Source: an uncultured Prevotella sp. (GTDB taxonomy: Bacteria; Bacteroidota; Bacteroidia; Bacteroidales; Bacteroidaceae). From it: DNA of 64,000 nucleotides. Under the pieces are notes generated by a model. The model was not told the DNA's origin. It worked only from the letters and a program-made list of their open reading frames with translations, and did not search any database. Location: contig USDT01000001.1 in assembly GCA_900553465.1 (NCBI GenBank), forward strand, positions 79,437-143,436, read 5' to 3'. Below, one piece after another: positions 1-10,900 of this stretch (positions are counted from its first letter, which is position 1; every line of letters begins with the position of its first letter). A program made the translations under genes and the position numbers.

Positions 1-2116
1 CGTCGGGCACGAGTCCGAAGCTTAGCGCCAGCAGGTTCGACGTCACGGTGTTGTTGCTGTATGAGCGTTTCTCCTTATCCAGGAACTTATTGTTGTAGGC
101 TTCCTTGACCACAGCCGCCTGTTCGTCGAACTCGTTACGGTCGCCATCCTTGCCCATGAGAGAGGCAAACCAGGACATGGTCTTGAGCATATAATAATAG
201 TAAGCCGTACCTATCACCGCCTTGTCGGTAATCAGCGACGGTATCTGCGGGTCGTTGGCGGTGAACACTTCGGGCGGCGTGCACCAGTCACCGTAAACAT
301 CACGCGGCATGATATGGTCCGGGGTCAGATACTTGTCGCGCATATAATACAGCCACTTCTTCATCGAAGCGTAATGCTCGGTTATCGGTTGTATGTTGCC
401 GAACTGTGTGTAAAGCATCTTCGACACCGTGAGATAAGTGCCGGGCCACGTCATGTTGTCCGTGTAAGAGCTCCAGTAGCTCGGAGCGATGTCGGACACG
501 CTGCCGTCCTCGCGCTGGGTTATGCGTATGTCGTGCACCCATTTCGCGTACAGATTATTGTTGTCGAAGAGGAAGCTCTCGCCGTACGATCCGATGGCTC
601 TGTCGCCTGTCCACCCCATTCTCTCCGTACGTTGCGGGCAGTCGGTGGGCATGCCGCGGTAGTTGCTGCGCACACTCCAGTAGGCATTGTGGTAAATCTG
701 ATTTATCAGAGAGTCCGACGTCGCGAAATATCCGGTCTGCCGCATGTCGTCATAGAGCACTTGTCCCTCGAAGTCATCTGTAGAAGGCGTACCGGGATAA
801 TTGGTTATCTCCACATATCTGAAGCCATGAATGGCAAAGCATGGCACCCACGTCTCCGTTCCCTCGCCCTTCAATGTGTATTTGTCGGTGGCGAGTCCGC
901 CGCGCAGATTGTCCAGATTGACGCTTCCGTCATCGTTAAGGAACTCCGCGAAGCGCAGCTTCACTTCCCTGCCACGCTCACCCTTGACTTTCATTTTGAG
1001 GCGTCCGGAGAAGTTCTGTCCCATATCCAGAATATAGGTAGTGTCGTTAAGTCGGGTGACACCTGTCGGTCTGATAACGTCCATCACCTGTATATTATTG
1101 TTTATCTGCGCGCCGAGCTTTCCTTCCGGTGCGGCGGTCATGTCCACAGGCAGCCACGCGGAGTCGTCGAATCCGGCTTTGTCCCATCCCGGCATTTCTC
1201 GACGTGCGTCATACTCCTCGCCGTCATACTCGTTGTTAGCGCCTATCGCTCCGTGTGATGTCACCTTCCACGACGCGTCACTCACCACATATTCGCGGCT
1301 GCCGTCGCCATACTCAAGTTCCAGCTGGGCGATGAGCTTTGGAAATTCGGCCCTGTCGGTGCGGCGCATATGGAAGAAACGGCCGTTGCCCACAATCACT
1401 CCGATGGCATTGTCGCCCTTGCCTATCTCGCCGGTCAAGTCGAACGTATTGTATTTCACTTCCTTTCTGTAATCAGTAGGAGTGGGTGCCAGCTCCTGAC
1501 GGCCAATAGTCTTGCCGTTGATATGCAGTTTGTAAACACCAAGTCCGCAGATATACAATGTGGCTTTCGCCGGACGACGAGTCGTGCGGAAATCCTTTCT
1601 GAAATATCTGGCCGACAGTCTTGTGCAGTCGGCAGTTGGATTGTCCCACTCGAAAGCCTTGTCTAGCCCTATCCACTGCGCCTTCCATTCGCCGCCGTCG
1701 AGCAGTCCCATTGTCCAGCGGGCAGGCTTGCTCCATTCCGACTTGCCCTTATTCGTGGTGACGCACACCTTCCAGTAGCACGTCATACGGCTCTTCAGAG
1801 CCACTCCGCCATACGGTATGTACGTCGAATTGTCCGAACTGACTTCTCCCGAATCCCACAAATCTGCCTTGCCGGGCTTCAGTTTATCCATCGTAGAAGC
1901 CACGAGTATGCGATAAGAAGTCTGCATCACGTTGCGTCCCTTGTCGTTCAGTTCCCAGCTCAGTCGCGGCGACACGATGGCTATTCCCATAGGATTGACA
2001 ACCATCTCGCAGCGCAGATTGTCCACAGCCATGAGCTTGCTTGCGCCGGTCAGACACATTACAAGGATTAGAATCAATGTCTTTCTCACTATCACAGATT
2101 CGTATGGTTTCATCAT
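1..2116 (-). CDS. Alpha-L-rhamnosidase GH78, 3' end beyond window
   Basis: Exported enzyme hydrolysing terminal alpha-L-rhamnose. The frame is open from ATG at 2116 to the left edge (about 705 codons), so the C-terminus is missing. An N-terminal hydrophobic segment (residues 11-27) looks like a signal peptide. It is followed by a fibronectin-like N-terminal domain (SPRLSWELNDKGR), the rhamnosidase N domain (VGNGRFFHM) and the (alpha/alpha)6 catalytic barrel. The barrel holds the family signature DCPQRTERMGWTGD at residues 492-505, containing the acidic active-site residues. Two ATGs are adjacent (2116, 2113); the first is used here. It lies 348 bp downstream of rhaT on the same strand, so its product would feed the rha operon. 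It is distinct from the larger GH78 at 7987. Confidence 0.93.
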   Translation of the reverse strand, partial: MMKPYESVIVRKTLILILVMCLTGASKLMAVDNLRCEMVVNPMGIAIVSPRLSWELNDKGRNVMQTSYRILVASTMDKLKPGKADLWDSGEVSSDNSTYIPYGGVALKSRMTCYWKVCVTTNKGKSEWSKPARWTMGLLDGGEWKAQWIGLDKAFEWDNPTADCTRLSARYFRKDFRTTRRPAKATLYICGLGVYKLHINGKTIGRQELAPTPTDYRKEVKYNTFDLTGEIGKGDNAIGVIVGNGRFFHMRRTDRAEFPKLIAQLELEYGDGSREYVVSDASWKVTSHGAIGANNEYDGEEYDARREMPGWDKAGFDDSAWLPVDMTAAPEGKLGAQINNNIQVMDVIRPTGVTRLNDTTYILDMGQNFSGRLKMKVKGERGREVKLRFAEFLNDDGSVNLDNLRGGLATDKYTLKGEGTETWVPCFAIHGFRYVEITNYPGTPSTDDFEGQVLYDDMRQTGYFATSDSLINQIYHNAYWSVRSNYRGMPTDCPQRTERMGWTGDRAIGSYGESFLFDNNNLYAKWVHDIRITQREDGSVSDIAPSYWSSYTDNMTWPGTYLTVSKMLYTQFGNIQPITEHYASMKKWLYYMRDKYLTPDHIMPRDVYGDWCTPPEVFTANDPQIPSLITDKAVIGTAYYYYMLKTMSWFASLMGKDGDRNEFDEQAAVVKEAYNNKFLDKEKRSYSNNTVTSNLLALSFGLVPD

Positions 2117-2464
2117 TCTGAAGTTTAAAGTACGCAGGATAAGCGGTATTTTGTTAATGTCTTAAAGTTCTATGCATAACAGAAGTAACGTCGTGACAGT
2201 CGGCACATTGCGTCACACCTGTCAGATAAAGAACCAATGATGTTGCCGGACAGCGTGCCCAGTGTTTCCACATCCATCTGTACATGGCCACACCAGACAC
2301 TGCGACGGCGTCCGCGGCAGACAACCGCCATCCGACCCGGTCTTTCACTTATGTTATGCTCACGGGAGACAACGTCACCCGTGAGCACATCTATAAGTCG
2401 AAATTAATCAAACAGAAATAACAATATCGTAGCATGACCGGCACACATCCGGCCAGAAAACATG
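2117..2464. other. Gap between rhaT and GH78
   Basis: 348 bp without a credible gene. The short frames here lack homology-like features or a ribosome binding site. Its only clear structure is the hairpin at 2357-2387. No convincing TAnnTTTG promoter was found directly upstream of the GH78 gene. Confidence 0.6.
2357..2387 (-). terminator. Hairpin after rhaT
   Basis: A perfect 10-bp stem (TGCTCACGGG with CCCGTGAGCA) and an 11-nt loop, about 80 bp after the rhaT stop. It lacks a U tract, so it may be a transcript end or a processing/stability hairpin. Confidence 0.45.
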
Positions 2465-3496
2465 TCACTGCTGTGCCATGGCCACCACAATGATGGAGGC
2501 TATGAGTATGAGCAGGCCGGCAACAAGCACTCCGGCAGCCTTGCGTCCGCATCCGCGCCACTCTTTCAGGATAATGCCCCAGACGTTGCTGAATATCACA
2601 TTGAGCGACATGAGGATGCTCCACGAGAATGCCAGCAGCACCGGACTGTCGGTGAGGAAGCTCTTGCCCGTCTCAAGGCCGAAGAACTGCGAGTACCACA
2701 GCAAGCCGGCAAGGGCACAGAAAAGCACGTTGTTGGCCAGCACACGGCCGCTGCATGCGAAATATTCGCGGCCGGTATAGTTCTTTATGTTCTGCCGGAT
2801 GCAATATACGGCGTTGGTGCAGAAACCGCCGAGCGTAACGAGCAATATGACGGGAAGGCCTGCGAAGAGCGGATCCACGCCACCGTTGAGGGCTGCCTCC
2901 TTGATCGGTCCGCCGGCATCGAGACCCAGAGCGAAGCATGCGCTCATCACTCCGGCAAGCAAGGCCACGAGCAGACCCTTGGTAAGGGCGAAATCTTTTA
3001 CTGCCGCCTTCTTCTCTTCCTCACTCATATTGGCCGAGCGCAGGCTGCCTGCATAACCTATAACAGCAATGCCTGCAATGGTGATGCACACGCCACAGAG
3101 CAGCATGAGGCCGTCGCCGCGGAGCAGGTCGGTGCCGGCAAAGAGCGCCGGAAAGAGAGTTCCGAACGCAGCACACGTACCGAGAGCTATGCTCTGGCCC
3201 AAGGCGACACCGAGATAGCGCATGGAGAGGCCGAACGTCAGGCCGCCAACCCCCCAGAGAACACCATAGATGACGGCCTGAAGCGCTCCGCCCGAACTCC
3301 ACAACTGCCACAGACTGCCGCCCGCAGGAACGGCGAGCAACGCGCCAAGCAAGGGGAACACAAGCCATGCGAAGATGCCCTGAACCAACCAGAAGCTCTC
3401 CCACGACCATTCCTTAACCTTGTTAATGGGCACATAAGAACTGCTCTGACCGAAACTGCCGACCGCTATTATCAATAACCCTAACAAAACGTCCAT
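2465..3496 (-). CDS. rhaT: L-rhamnose/H+ symporter
   Basis: Inner-membrane importer of L-rhamnose, RhaT family (drug/metabolite transporter-like fold). The 343-aa length matches the family and about ten hydrophobic helices span the protein. The N-terminus (LLGLLIIAVGSFGQSSSYVP) and the segment LWGVGGLTFGLSMRYLGVALG are typical of RhaT. The start is 18 bp after the rhaA stop, so it is cotranscribed with rhaA and rhaB. It supplies substrate to the isomerase and kinase encoded just upstream. Confidence 0.95.
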   Translation of the reverse strand: MDVLLGLLIIAVGSFGQSSSYVPINKVKEWSWESFWLVQGIFAWLVFPLLGALLAVPAGGSLWQLWSSGGALQAVIYGVLWGVGGLTFGLSMRYLGVALGQSIALGTCAAFGTLFPALFAGTDLLRGDGLMLLCGVCITIAGIAVIGYAGSLRSANMSEEEKKAAVKDFALTKGLLVALLAGVMSACFALGLDAGGPIKEAALNGGVDPLFAGLPVILLVTLGGFCTNAVYCIRQNIKNYTGREYFACSGRVLANNVLFCALAGLLWYSQFFGLETGKSFLTDSPVLLAFSWSILMSLNVIFSNVWGIILKEWRGCGRKAAGVLVAGLLILIASIIVVAMAQQ

Positions 3497-3514
3497 GACA
3501 AAACAACCTTTTAT

Positions 3515-4768
3515 TTATTTACGCTTTGAGGTCACGTCGGCCTCGTATTTATCAACCTCAGCTATGAACTCCTCGCCCACAGGCACACCGTTGCGCAGAC
3601 AGAACATGTCCCATACGGCATTCCATGGCAACGACTTGCACTCCTCGAGCAACGCCAGACGCTCGAAGCCCTTGTCCTCGGCTTCGTAGCTGCGCAATGT
3701 ATGGAGCGGTTCGAGCAGCGCCTGGAGCAGACATTTCTGTGTGGCGCGGCTTCCGATGACATAGGCTCCGATGCGATTGATGGACGCGTCGAAGTAGTCG
3801 AGACCTATGTGCACGCGACCGAGGGCTCCGCAACGCACAATCTCCTTGCAGAGGTCGAGCGTGTCGTCGTTCATTATCGTTACGTGATCGCTGTCCCAAC
3901 GCACGGGACGGCTCACATGGAGCAGCACCTCCGGCACGAACAGCAGGAGCGAAGAGAGTTTGTCGGCCACACTCTCCGTCGGATGGAAGTGGCCTGTGTC
4001 GAGCGTGACGAGCTTCTGATGCTGCACGCCGTAACCTATATAGAAATCGTTTGAACCCACGGTGTAGCTCTCAAGACCTATGCCGAACACCTTGGACTCG
4101 ATGCTGTCCTTCATGTTCTTATACTCTGTTGCGAATATGCGGTCGAGCGAATCCTTGAGCAGTTCGCGATACATCATACGGTTGACCGTTATGTCCTTGC
4201 TGCCGTCGTGTATCCATAGGTTCATTATGCAGGGGTCATTCTGGCGGCGTCCCATCTCTTCGGCAATAGCACGGCAGCGCACTGTGTGCTCCACCCAGAA
4301 GTCGCGTATAGCCTTGTCGGGATTGGCCAGCGAGAGGTTTCCGCTCTTGGGATGAGAGAACGAGGTGGAGTTGAAGTCGAGCTTTATGCCGTTTTCAGCA
4401 GCCCACTGCATCCAGCTCTCGAAGTGTGACGGCTCAACCTGATCGCGGTCGACAAACTGTCCGCCGAAGTCACCGTATATCTCGTGCAGGCTCAGACGGT
4501 GACGGCCGGGAATGAACGACATGGCTTTCAGTATGTCCATGCGCACTTCCTCCATGTTGCGCGCCTTGCCGGGATAATTGCCCGTGGCCTGTATGCCGCC
4601 CGTGAGCGCGCCGCCCGACTCGAATCCTGTGACGTCGTCGGCCTGCCAGCAATGCATTGAGAGGGAAATATTCTGCAAGGCGTCCATCGCCTTGTCTGTA
4701 TCGATGCCCAGAACGGCATAGCGTTCCTTGGCTATCTCGTAGGCTTTGTTGATGAGTTGTTCTTTCAT
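3515..4768 (-). CDS. rhaA: L-rhamnose isomerase
   Basis: Cytosolic metal-dependent isomerase converting L-rhamnose to L-rhamnulose, the first catabolic step. The 417-aa length is normal for RhaA. Recognisable blocks are SLHEIYGDFGGQFVDRDQV, WIHDGSKDITVNR, LDTGHFHPTESVADKLSSL and HIGLDYFDASINRIGAYVIG; the conserved His/Asp/Glu residues in these form the metal and substrate site. It is the middle gene of rhaB-rhaA-rhaT, 104 bp after rhaB. In that gap a small GC hairpin (CCGGC/GCCGG, about 4851-4863) could adjust the kinase/isomerase ratio. Confidence 0.96.
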   Translation of the reverse strand: MKEQLINKAYEIAKERYAVLGIDTDKAMDALQNISLSMHCWQADDVTGFESGGALTGGIQATGNYPGKARNMEEVRMDILKAMSFIPGRHRLSLHEIYGDFGGQFVDRDQVEPSHFESWMQWAAENGIKLDFNSTSFSHPKSGNLSLANPDKAIRDFWVEHTVRCRAIAEEMGRRQNDPCIMNLWIHDGSKDITVNRMMYRELLKDSLDRIFATEYKNMKDSIESKVFGIGLESYTVGSNDFYIGYGVQHQKLVTLDTGHFHPTESVADKLSSLLLFVPEVLLHVSRPVRWDSDHVTIMNDDTLDLCKEIVRCGALGRVHIGLDYFDASINRIGAYVIGSRATQKCLLQALLEPLHTLRSYEAEDKGFERLALLEECKSLPWNAVWDMFCLRNGVPVGEEFIAEVDKYEADVTSKRK

Positions 4769-4872
4769 AATCAGGTTTTTTGTTTAAAATGGTTGTATGT
4801 AAATTATCGGTCAAGACGCAACGGCGGCCCGTCACGCCCGCCTAAAGCCGGCATAGGCCGGTATGAAAACGC

Positions 4873-6339
4873 TCAGGCGGTGAACGGCGCCCTGCGGTAT
4901 GCTTCTTCCCATGCGGCGGTGTCGGCCGGCATGTATGTCTTCAGGCTTACCGACCCGCGCACCATACGGCGCATGCCGGCTACGTCGGACGAATGTCCGG
5001 CAGCTACTGCCTGCATCATGATGTTGCCTATGGCTGTTGCCTCGGACGGGCCTGCTACGACAGGCACACCGATGGCATCGGCCGTCCACTGGTTCAACAG
5101 CTCATTGCAACTGCCACCGCCGATAACGTGCAGAACGCTGAGTGGTCGCTCGGACAGCTCGCGCAGACTGTCGAAGACATGACGGTAGCGCAAGGCAAGA
5201 CTCTCGAAGATGCAACGCACCAGACGTCCGCGCGTATCGGGCACAGGCTGGATGTGACTGCGGCAGAATGTCCGTATGGCCTCAACCATGTCGGACGGAT
5301 TAGAAAAAGAAGCTGCGTCGGGATTGATCAAACTACGGAACGGCTCTGCGGCACGTGCCTCGTCTATCAGCACGTCGTAGGGCACCGCACCCCATTGGGC
5401 ACGGCAGCGCTCAAGTATCCACAGGCCGCATATATTCTTCAGCAGGCGGATGGTACCGTTGACGCCGCCCTCATTGGTGAAGTTCAACTTTTGAGTGACG
5501 GCGCTGATGACGGGTGCATCAGTCTCGATACCCATCAGCGACCATGTGCCACTGCTGAGATAAGCAAAATCGCGGTCGGATGCCGGAACGGCGGCAACGG
5601 CAGAAGCGGTGTCGTGGCCGGCCACTGCTATCACCGGCACGGGGCCGAGCCCTGTCTGGCGCTGCACCTCTGGCGTGAGCACACCCACCTGGTTGCCCGG
5701 AAAGACGAAACGTCCGAAACTCTCCTCCGTCAGTCCCGTGGCCGCAAGAAGCGACGGCTCGAAACGGCGTGTGGCCGCATTGAGCAACTGGGAGGTGGAG
5801 GCTATGGTGTATTCGGTCACCATTTCGCCCGTGAGCATGTATGTTATGGCATCCGGCATGAACAACAGTTTGTGTGCGGCGGCCAGCGCACTGTCTGACG
5901 AACGGCGCATGGCGTCGAGCTGGAACAGAGTGTTGAAGTCCATCACCTGTATGCCGGTCTGACTGTAGACCGTCTCGCGCGGCACTTCCGAAAAGAAACG
6001 TTCTGCAGCTCCCGAGGTGAACGGATCGCGGTAGGCACGCGGAAGACGCAGGAAAGCGCCGTCCTCGCCGACACACACGAAGTCCACACCCCATGTGTCA
6101 ACGCCTATGGAGCATATCTCACAGTCGTCGCGACCGGCAACCAGCCTCAACCCTTCCACAACATTGCGGAACAGTTCGTAGATGTCCCAGTAGAACCGTC
6201 CGCCGTTCTCTATGAGATGGTTGGGGAAGCGGTTTATCTCCTCCAGCTCCAGACCGGACGGGAGAAAACTGCCGACTATCGTACGTCCGCTCGTTGCTCC
6301 GAGGTCAACTGCAAAGAAACATTTTCTTTTGTTGTTCAT
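4873..6339 (-). CDS. rhaB: Rhamnulokinase (FGGY family)
   Basis: Phosphorylates L-rhamnulose to L-rhamnulose-1-phosphate. The 488 aa have the two FGGY actin-like halves: the N-terminal nucleotide-binding start FFAVDLGATSGRTIVGSF (residues 8-25), VDTWGVDF near residue 80, and the C-terminal motif HVIGGGSCNELLNQWTADA followed by PVVAGPSEATAIGN. It is first in the rhamnose operon. The aldolase (RhaD) expected next in the pathway is not in this window, nor is an AraC-type rhamnose regulator. Confidence 0.95.
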   Translation of the reverse strand: MNNKRKCFFAVDLGATSGRTIVGSFLPSGLELEEINRFPNHLIENGGRFYWDIYELFRNVVEGLRLVAGRDDCEICSIGVDTWGVDFVCVGEDGAFLRLPRAYRDPFTSGAAERFFSEVPRETVYSQTGIQVMDFNTLFQLDAMRRSSDSALAAAHKLLFMPDAITYMLTGEMVTEYTIASTSQLLNAATRRFEPSLLAATGLTEESFGRFVFPGNQVGVLTPEVQRQTGLGPVPVIAVAGHDTASAVAAVPASDRDFAYLSSGTWSLMGIETDAPVISAVTQKLNFTNEGGVNGTIRLLKNICGLWILERCRAQWGAVPYDVLIDEARAAEPFRSLINPDAASFSNPSDMVEAIRTFCRSHIQPVPDTRGRLVRCIFESLALRYRHVFDSLRELSERPLSVLHVIGGGSCNELLNQWTADAIGVPVVAGPSEATAIGNIMMQAVAAGHSSDVAGMRRMVRGSVSLKTYMPADTAAWEEAYRRAPFTA

Positions 6340-6374
6340 TTGGTTATATAGCTTAGACTTCTAAATTGGCTGAG

Positions 6375-6382
6375 CAAATTTA
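6375..6382 (-). promoter_or_regulatory. Probable -7 box of the rha operon
   Basis: TAAATTTG on the minus strand, matching the Bacteroidota -7 consensus TAnnTTTG, 35 bp upstream of the rhaB start. No -33 TTTG lies 19-20 bp further upstream, which would suit a promoter that needs an activator (inference). Confidence 0.5.
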
Positions 6383-7015
6383 GCAATAACAACCATTACG
6401 GCGCGTATGTTTTTTGACTTAAAACATTCACTTTTTGACACAACACATAAAAGAGCATACAGAAAGCCATATATTAAAGGTATGAACTGCTCATAAGAAT
6501 GTCACAATACGCATAAAACAAGCACGATACGCTCGCAGAAAGCCGTCTTGGCAGAGTAGCGGCGCATGGTGGAACACGGCTGTCGGATATATAAAAAGTG
6601 ACATAAACCGCATATCGTCAGCGTCAGATCACACATAAGAATGGCATAATAATACATTATCCACCGTGATATGAAATAAAATATGCAACCGCGGAAAAGT
6701 TCTCCGGAGAAAAATATACGGCGACACAACGGCATGAAGCAAGAAGTGTGCGGACGGCGGAGATAATAACGGCCGGATGCGGAATAAGCCCCATGGCAGA
6801 GCGACAATGACAGCGAACGGCATACAGGCGACGGGCGCGGCACCAGGGAAAGCAACACACTATATATGACAAGGTTACGAAGCTCATATAATAAGGCTGA
6901 GAAGGATTGTCTAAGGGTCTTAAAAGCATCGGCACACGGAGCCGGAACTGCCCAAAAGAAACAGGCATAGGCGTGTGGAGCAAGAATAATACGGAATGGT
7001 GCTTTTCGCCTTCAA

Positions 7016-7438
7016 GACTGTATATTTATGCAATATCAAAAGTAAAAAATTTTGACAAAAAAAATTTTCAAAATAGAAAACGGAGCGCGACGGAACAGGC
7101 TTTATCAGACGGATTTTTCTTTTGCTCACCGTCGTATTTTTCTTCACGAATGACATAAAAAATCAGACGGCTCTGCGAAACAGCCTTTATCACCATGCGA
7201 TATGGGCTTGGTTATGGTGTGATATTGAGCATATCAGGCCCTGATATGGGCAATATCAGAGGCTGAAACAGACTGTTTCATAGCGCCATACAGAAGCTAT
7301 CGGATTGTCATAAAGCACAAGTGACTGGCTGTCAACACAATACGCAACCCTCTCAAAACTCGAGAATTTGCGACCGAGGAGACCGCTGCTCGAAAATATC
7401 GCCGTATTTTCGAGTTATCGATGAATATTTATGCAATT
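7016..7438 (+). repeat. Intergenic repeat element A
   Basis: Three-part element. An AT-rich block at 7040-7080 is followed by six 22-bp quasi-palindromic units at 7183-7314. The end module has a conserved stretch at 7341-7362 and a hairpin at 7389-7414 (CTCGAAAATA, 6-nt loop, TATTTTCGAG). The whole element recurs in inverted orientation at 33848-34280. The 41-nt AT block (7040-7080 versus 34216-34256) and the 22-nt block (7341-7362 versus 33933-33954) match perfectly; the rest aligns with scattered substitutions. It has no coding capacity. Confidence 0.88.
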
Positions 7439-7759
7439 ATGAGATCTGATTTTTGCATAAATATACAGAGACGTACTTAGAAATGAAAAGAGCACAAACA
7501 AAAACAACAGAGACTTGTCATAGTGTACTTTATGCTTATTATCTTTACGATATAAACAACAGCTGCAAAAGTCATAGATTTTTGCAAATAGGATTGTATT
7601 AACCATTTGTCCTTCCTGTCTGTATTCATCATTACATGACATTGCACAACAGTGCTGCGTAGTACAATATACGCCACAATGCCGTACTATACAGAATGAT
7701 ACTATTAATATGCTTTTTGAGAGAAACAAACAATGTAATATCAAAATAGCAGTGTTTAG

Positions 7760-7791
7760 TTTGAACGGGTTATCATTAATTCTTAAATTTG
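7760..7791 (+). promoter_or_regulatory. Promoter of the long GH78 gene
   Basis: TTTG at 7760-7763, a 20-bp spacer, and TAAATTTG at 7784-7791, close to the Bacteroidota sigma-ABfr consensus. It implies a 5' leader of roughly 190 nt before the start at 7987. Confidence 0.65.
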
Positions 7792-7986
7792 CATAAATAC
7801 ATTATTATAAAACTGACACTAACCACACCAACCGATAGTATCTATTTGTTTGTTATGACTTTGGTCAGGTCATGAATCCTCCCATGCCACAGGCGACAAA
7901 ATAAACATGGCAACCTGTATGCGTAAAGTGGCGGACGATGACACAGAGAATATTTATCATTAATATCAATATAATAACTATTAATC

Positions 7987-10900
7987 ATGAAACAAAACTA
8001 CATTCTTACACGCAATCCACGATTATGGTTGCTGATGTTAGGCGTATTGTTTGCAGGAGTAGCTCATGCTCTGACTGTAGAAAAGCTGCGCACCCTGTCG
8101 CTCACCAATCCAGTGGGCATAGACAAGGCGCCGACGTTCAGCTGGATATTGCAGTCGGACGAACGCGGAGTGATGCAGAAGAGCTACCGCATCATGGTGT
8201 GTTCAGACAGCGACTGCTCCAACATCGTGTGGGACTCCGGCGTTGTGGAGTCCGACCAGTCGGTGATGGTAAGTCCCAACCACACCTTCGCTCCTTCGAC
8301 ACGCTACTACTGGAAGGTCACAGTGACCGATAACAAGGGCAACGAGGCCACTTCTACAGAGAAGGCTTACTTCGAAACCGGACTCATGGGCACAGGATGG
8401 GACGGAGCCAAATGGATAAGATATTCCAAGAATCCGCTAGGATATATCGACGAGAACGAGATATCCGACTACTCAATAAGCTGCAAATTCGAGATCGCCA
8501 AGGTGGCAGCCGGCCTGTGCTTCGGTATGACCGACGAGAACAACTACTACATGTGGCAGTTCAACACCGAGGGTGACTATCCGCGCTTCCGTCCTCACCG
8601 CTGGCTGAACAACAGTCCGTCATGCCTCGAGGACGTAGACCTCACCGGAATCATCGACCTGAAGAACAATGAGGAATACACCCTGCGCATCGACATAACC
8701 GACAACGGCATGCTCGCAAAGACATATATCAACGACATTCTGATAGACGAGCGCCGCGGCGACTTCCCCTTCGGACGTATCGGATTCCGTGCTGCACGCT
8801 CCGAATACACCGAAAACCTGTATGAGGCCGCCTACTACGACGACTTCGACATAAGCGTGGACGGTGTGTCCGTATTCACCGAAGACTTCTCTGAAGGCAA
8901 CTCCACCTTCACGGCAGGAAGCGTGAAAGGCGGACGCCTCTACTTTGAAGGCACGGAGTCGGCACAATACTGCTGGCAGAAGGAAGGTGCCAAAGGTTCG
9001 GCCCGCGCACGCCTCACCAGAGCAGCCGACAGTGCCAAAGGATATGCCATCGAGTCGGACATCACTCTGATGAAAGGCAATGTGGGCGTAGTGTTCGCCT
9101 ATACCGCATCGAACAATTATTATATGTGGGCGCTCAACTGCAAGGACTACGACTATCCGGCCATACGACGCCATGTCTACAGCAACAGCACAACGCCATC
9201 CTACAGCGACACGCGCATCGACGCGTTCACAAAGGATGAAATCCTCGGCAAGCCCCACCGTCTGCGTATCGAAGTCATAGACAACACCGTGAAGACTTAC
9301 ATCGACGGCCAGCTCGTCGACACATACACCGCTTCCGGAAAGATTGTCGACGGCTACACTGGCTTCCGCACACATGCCGACGACGAGGGTCCGGCCTATG
9401 CCGACAACGTAAAGGTGACCACCATCGGCGCTGACGGCAATGAGACCGTGCGTCTGTCAGAGGACTTCGAGGGCAATGCTCCTATGTTCGACGGCACAAT
9501 AACTGAACACGACGGTTCTAACCAGCTTTATGTATACACCGCCAACGGCGAGCAGAGATTCATGGAAAGCTCCATGGGAGCAGCCTCTATGTTCAGAAAA
9601 GAGTTCACGGCCAAGGCACCCGTCAAGTCGGCCAAGCTCTACAGTTCTGCCCTCGGCATATACGACGTATTCATCAACGGCACCCGCGTAGGCCACGTTC
9701 ATGACGACGGAACAACCATCTACGACGAACTGAAACCGGGATGGACCGACTATGCAAAGAAGGTATTCTACAACACACACGACGTGACGACACTCGTTAA
9801 GGAAGGCGGCAACGCCATCGGAGCTACCGTAACATCGGGCTACTGGGCCGGCGGCATATGCCACGGACAGTATGGCGACAAGCCCGTGGCATTCATGGCC
9901 AAGCTCGTCATCGAGTACACTGACGGCTCGAAGGAGACTGTTGTGACCGATGCCTCATGGGCAACATACGACAACGGTGCACTGCGCAAGGGCGACATAT
10001 ACAACGGCGAGACCTACAACGCAACTCTTGAGGACGGCTGGACAAAGGCCGGCTACGACCAGTCTGCATGGCACGCCATCGTGTCGAGCCGCGACTTCAC
10101 CGGCGAAATATGCGCCTTCGAAGGTCCGGCGGCACGCATACGCACCTCGCTGACACGTCTGCCGGAGCACATCACCATCTACGAAGGCATCAAGCAGACA
10201 GGCACAGCCTATGGCATGGTGAACGTTGTGTCCGAGACAAGCAGCAACTCACCCGTGAAACTGAAGAAAGGCCAGACCGTAATCTACGACTTCGGCCAGA
10301 ACATGGTGGGCTGGGTGAGAGTGAACGTCAAGGGTAAGGCCGGCTGCACTCTCCGTGCGCGCTTCAGCGAAATGCTCAACGACAAGGGCGACACCAACCG
10401 TGGCGACGACGGCCCCGGCGGCAGTCTGTATCTCATCAACCTGCGTACTGCCAAGGCTTCCATGTACTACACACTTCGCGGCGACGAGGAAGGCGAGACC
10501 TACAGTCCTACAAATACCTACTACGGATTCCGCTACTGTGAGATAACTGCCGGCGACGACATCGAGATAAACGGCATCGAAGGACTTGTCGTAGGTGCCG
10601 ACAACGAGGAAGGCTCGTCGCTCACCACAAGCCACGACGCCGTAAACCAGCTATACAGCAACGTCATCTGGGGCCAGCGCGGCAACTTCATGAGCGTGCC
10701 GACCGACTGCCCGCAGCGCGACGAACGCCTCGGATGGACCGGCGACACACAGATATTCTGCCGCACGGCTGCATACAACGCCAACACCGCAGCCTTCTAT
10801 CACAAGTTCATGGGCGACATGCGCGACAGCCAGCGTTCCGACGGTGCCTATCCAGATGTGGCACCGATAGCATGGGTGGGCTACGGAAACGGCGCATGGG

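Larger units (their letters stand above)
6340..7986. other. 1.6-kb divergent intergenic region (rhaB / GH78)
   Basis: No credible gene: frames of 60-120 codons here are low-complexity or antisense-like and lack ribosome binding sites. It contains a minus-strand -7 box near rhaB, repeat element A in the middle, and a strong plus-strand promoter for the GH78 gene. The AT-rich stretches at 6400-6900 and 7440-7750 show nothing else recognisable. A rhamnose-responsive regulator could bind here, but no operator was identified. Confidence 0.6.

Noticed and set aside
314..1258. 314-codon plus-strand frame
   Set aside because: Antisense to the GH78 catalytic domain, whose conserved motifs are on the minus strand.
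2462..3478. 338-codon plus-strand frame
   Set aside because: Antisense to rhaT; composition is typical of a shadow frame and there is no leader or family motif.
7183..7314. Tandem repeats read as a CRISPR array
   Set aside because: Units are contiguous and degenerate with no unique spacers, and no cas genes are present.
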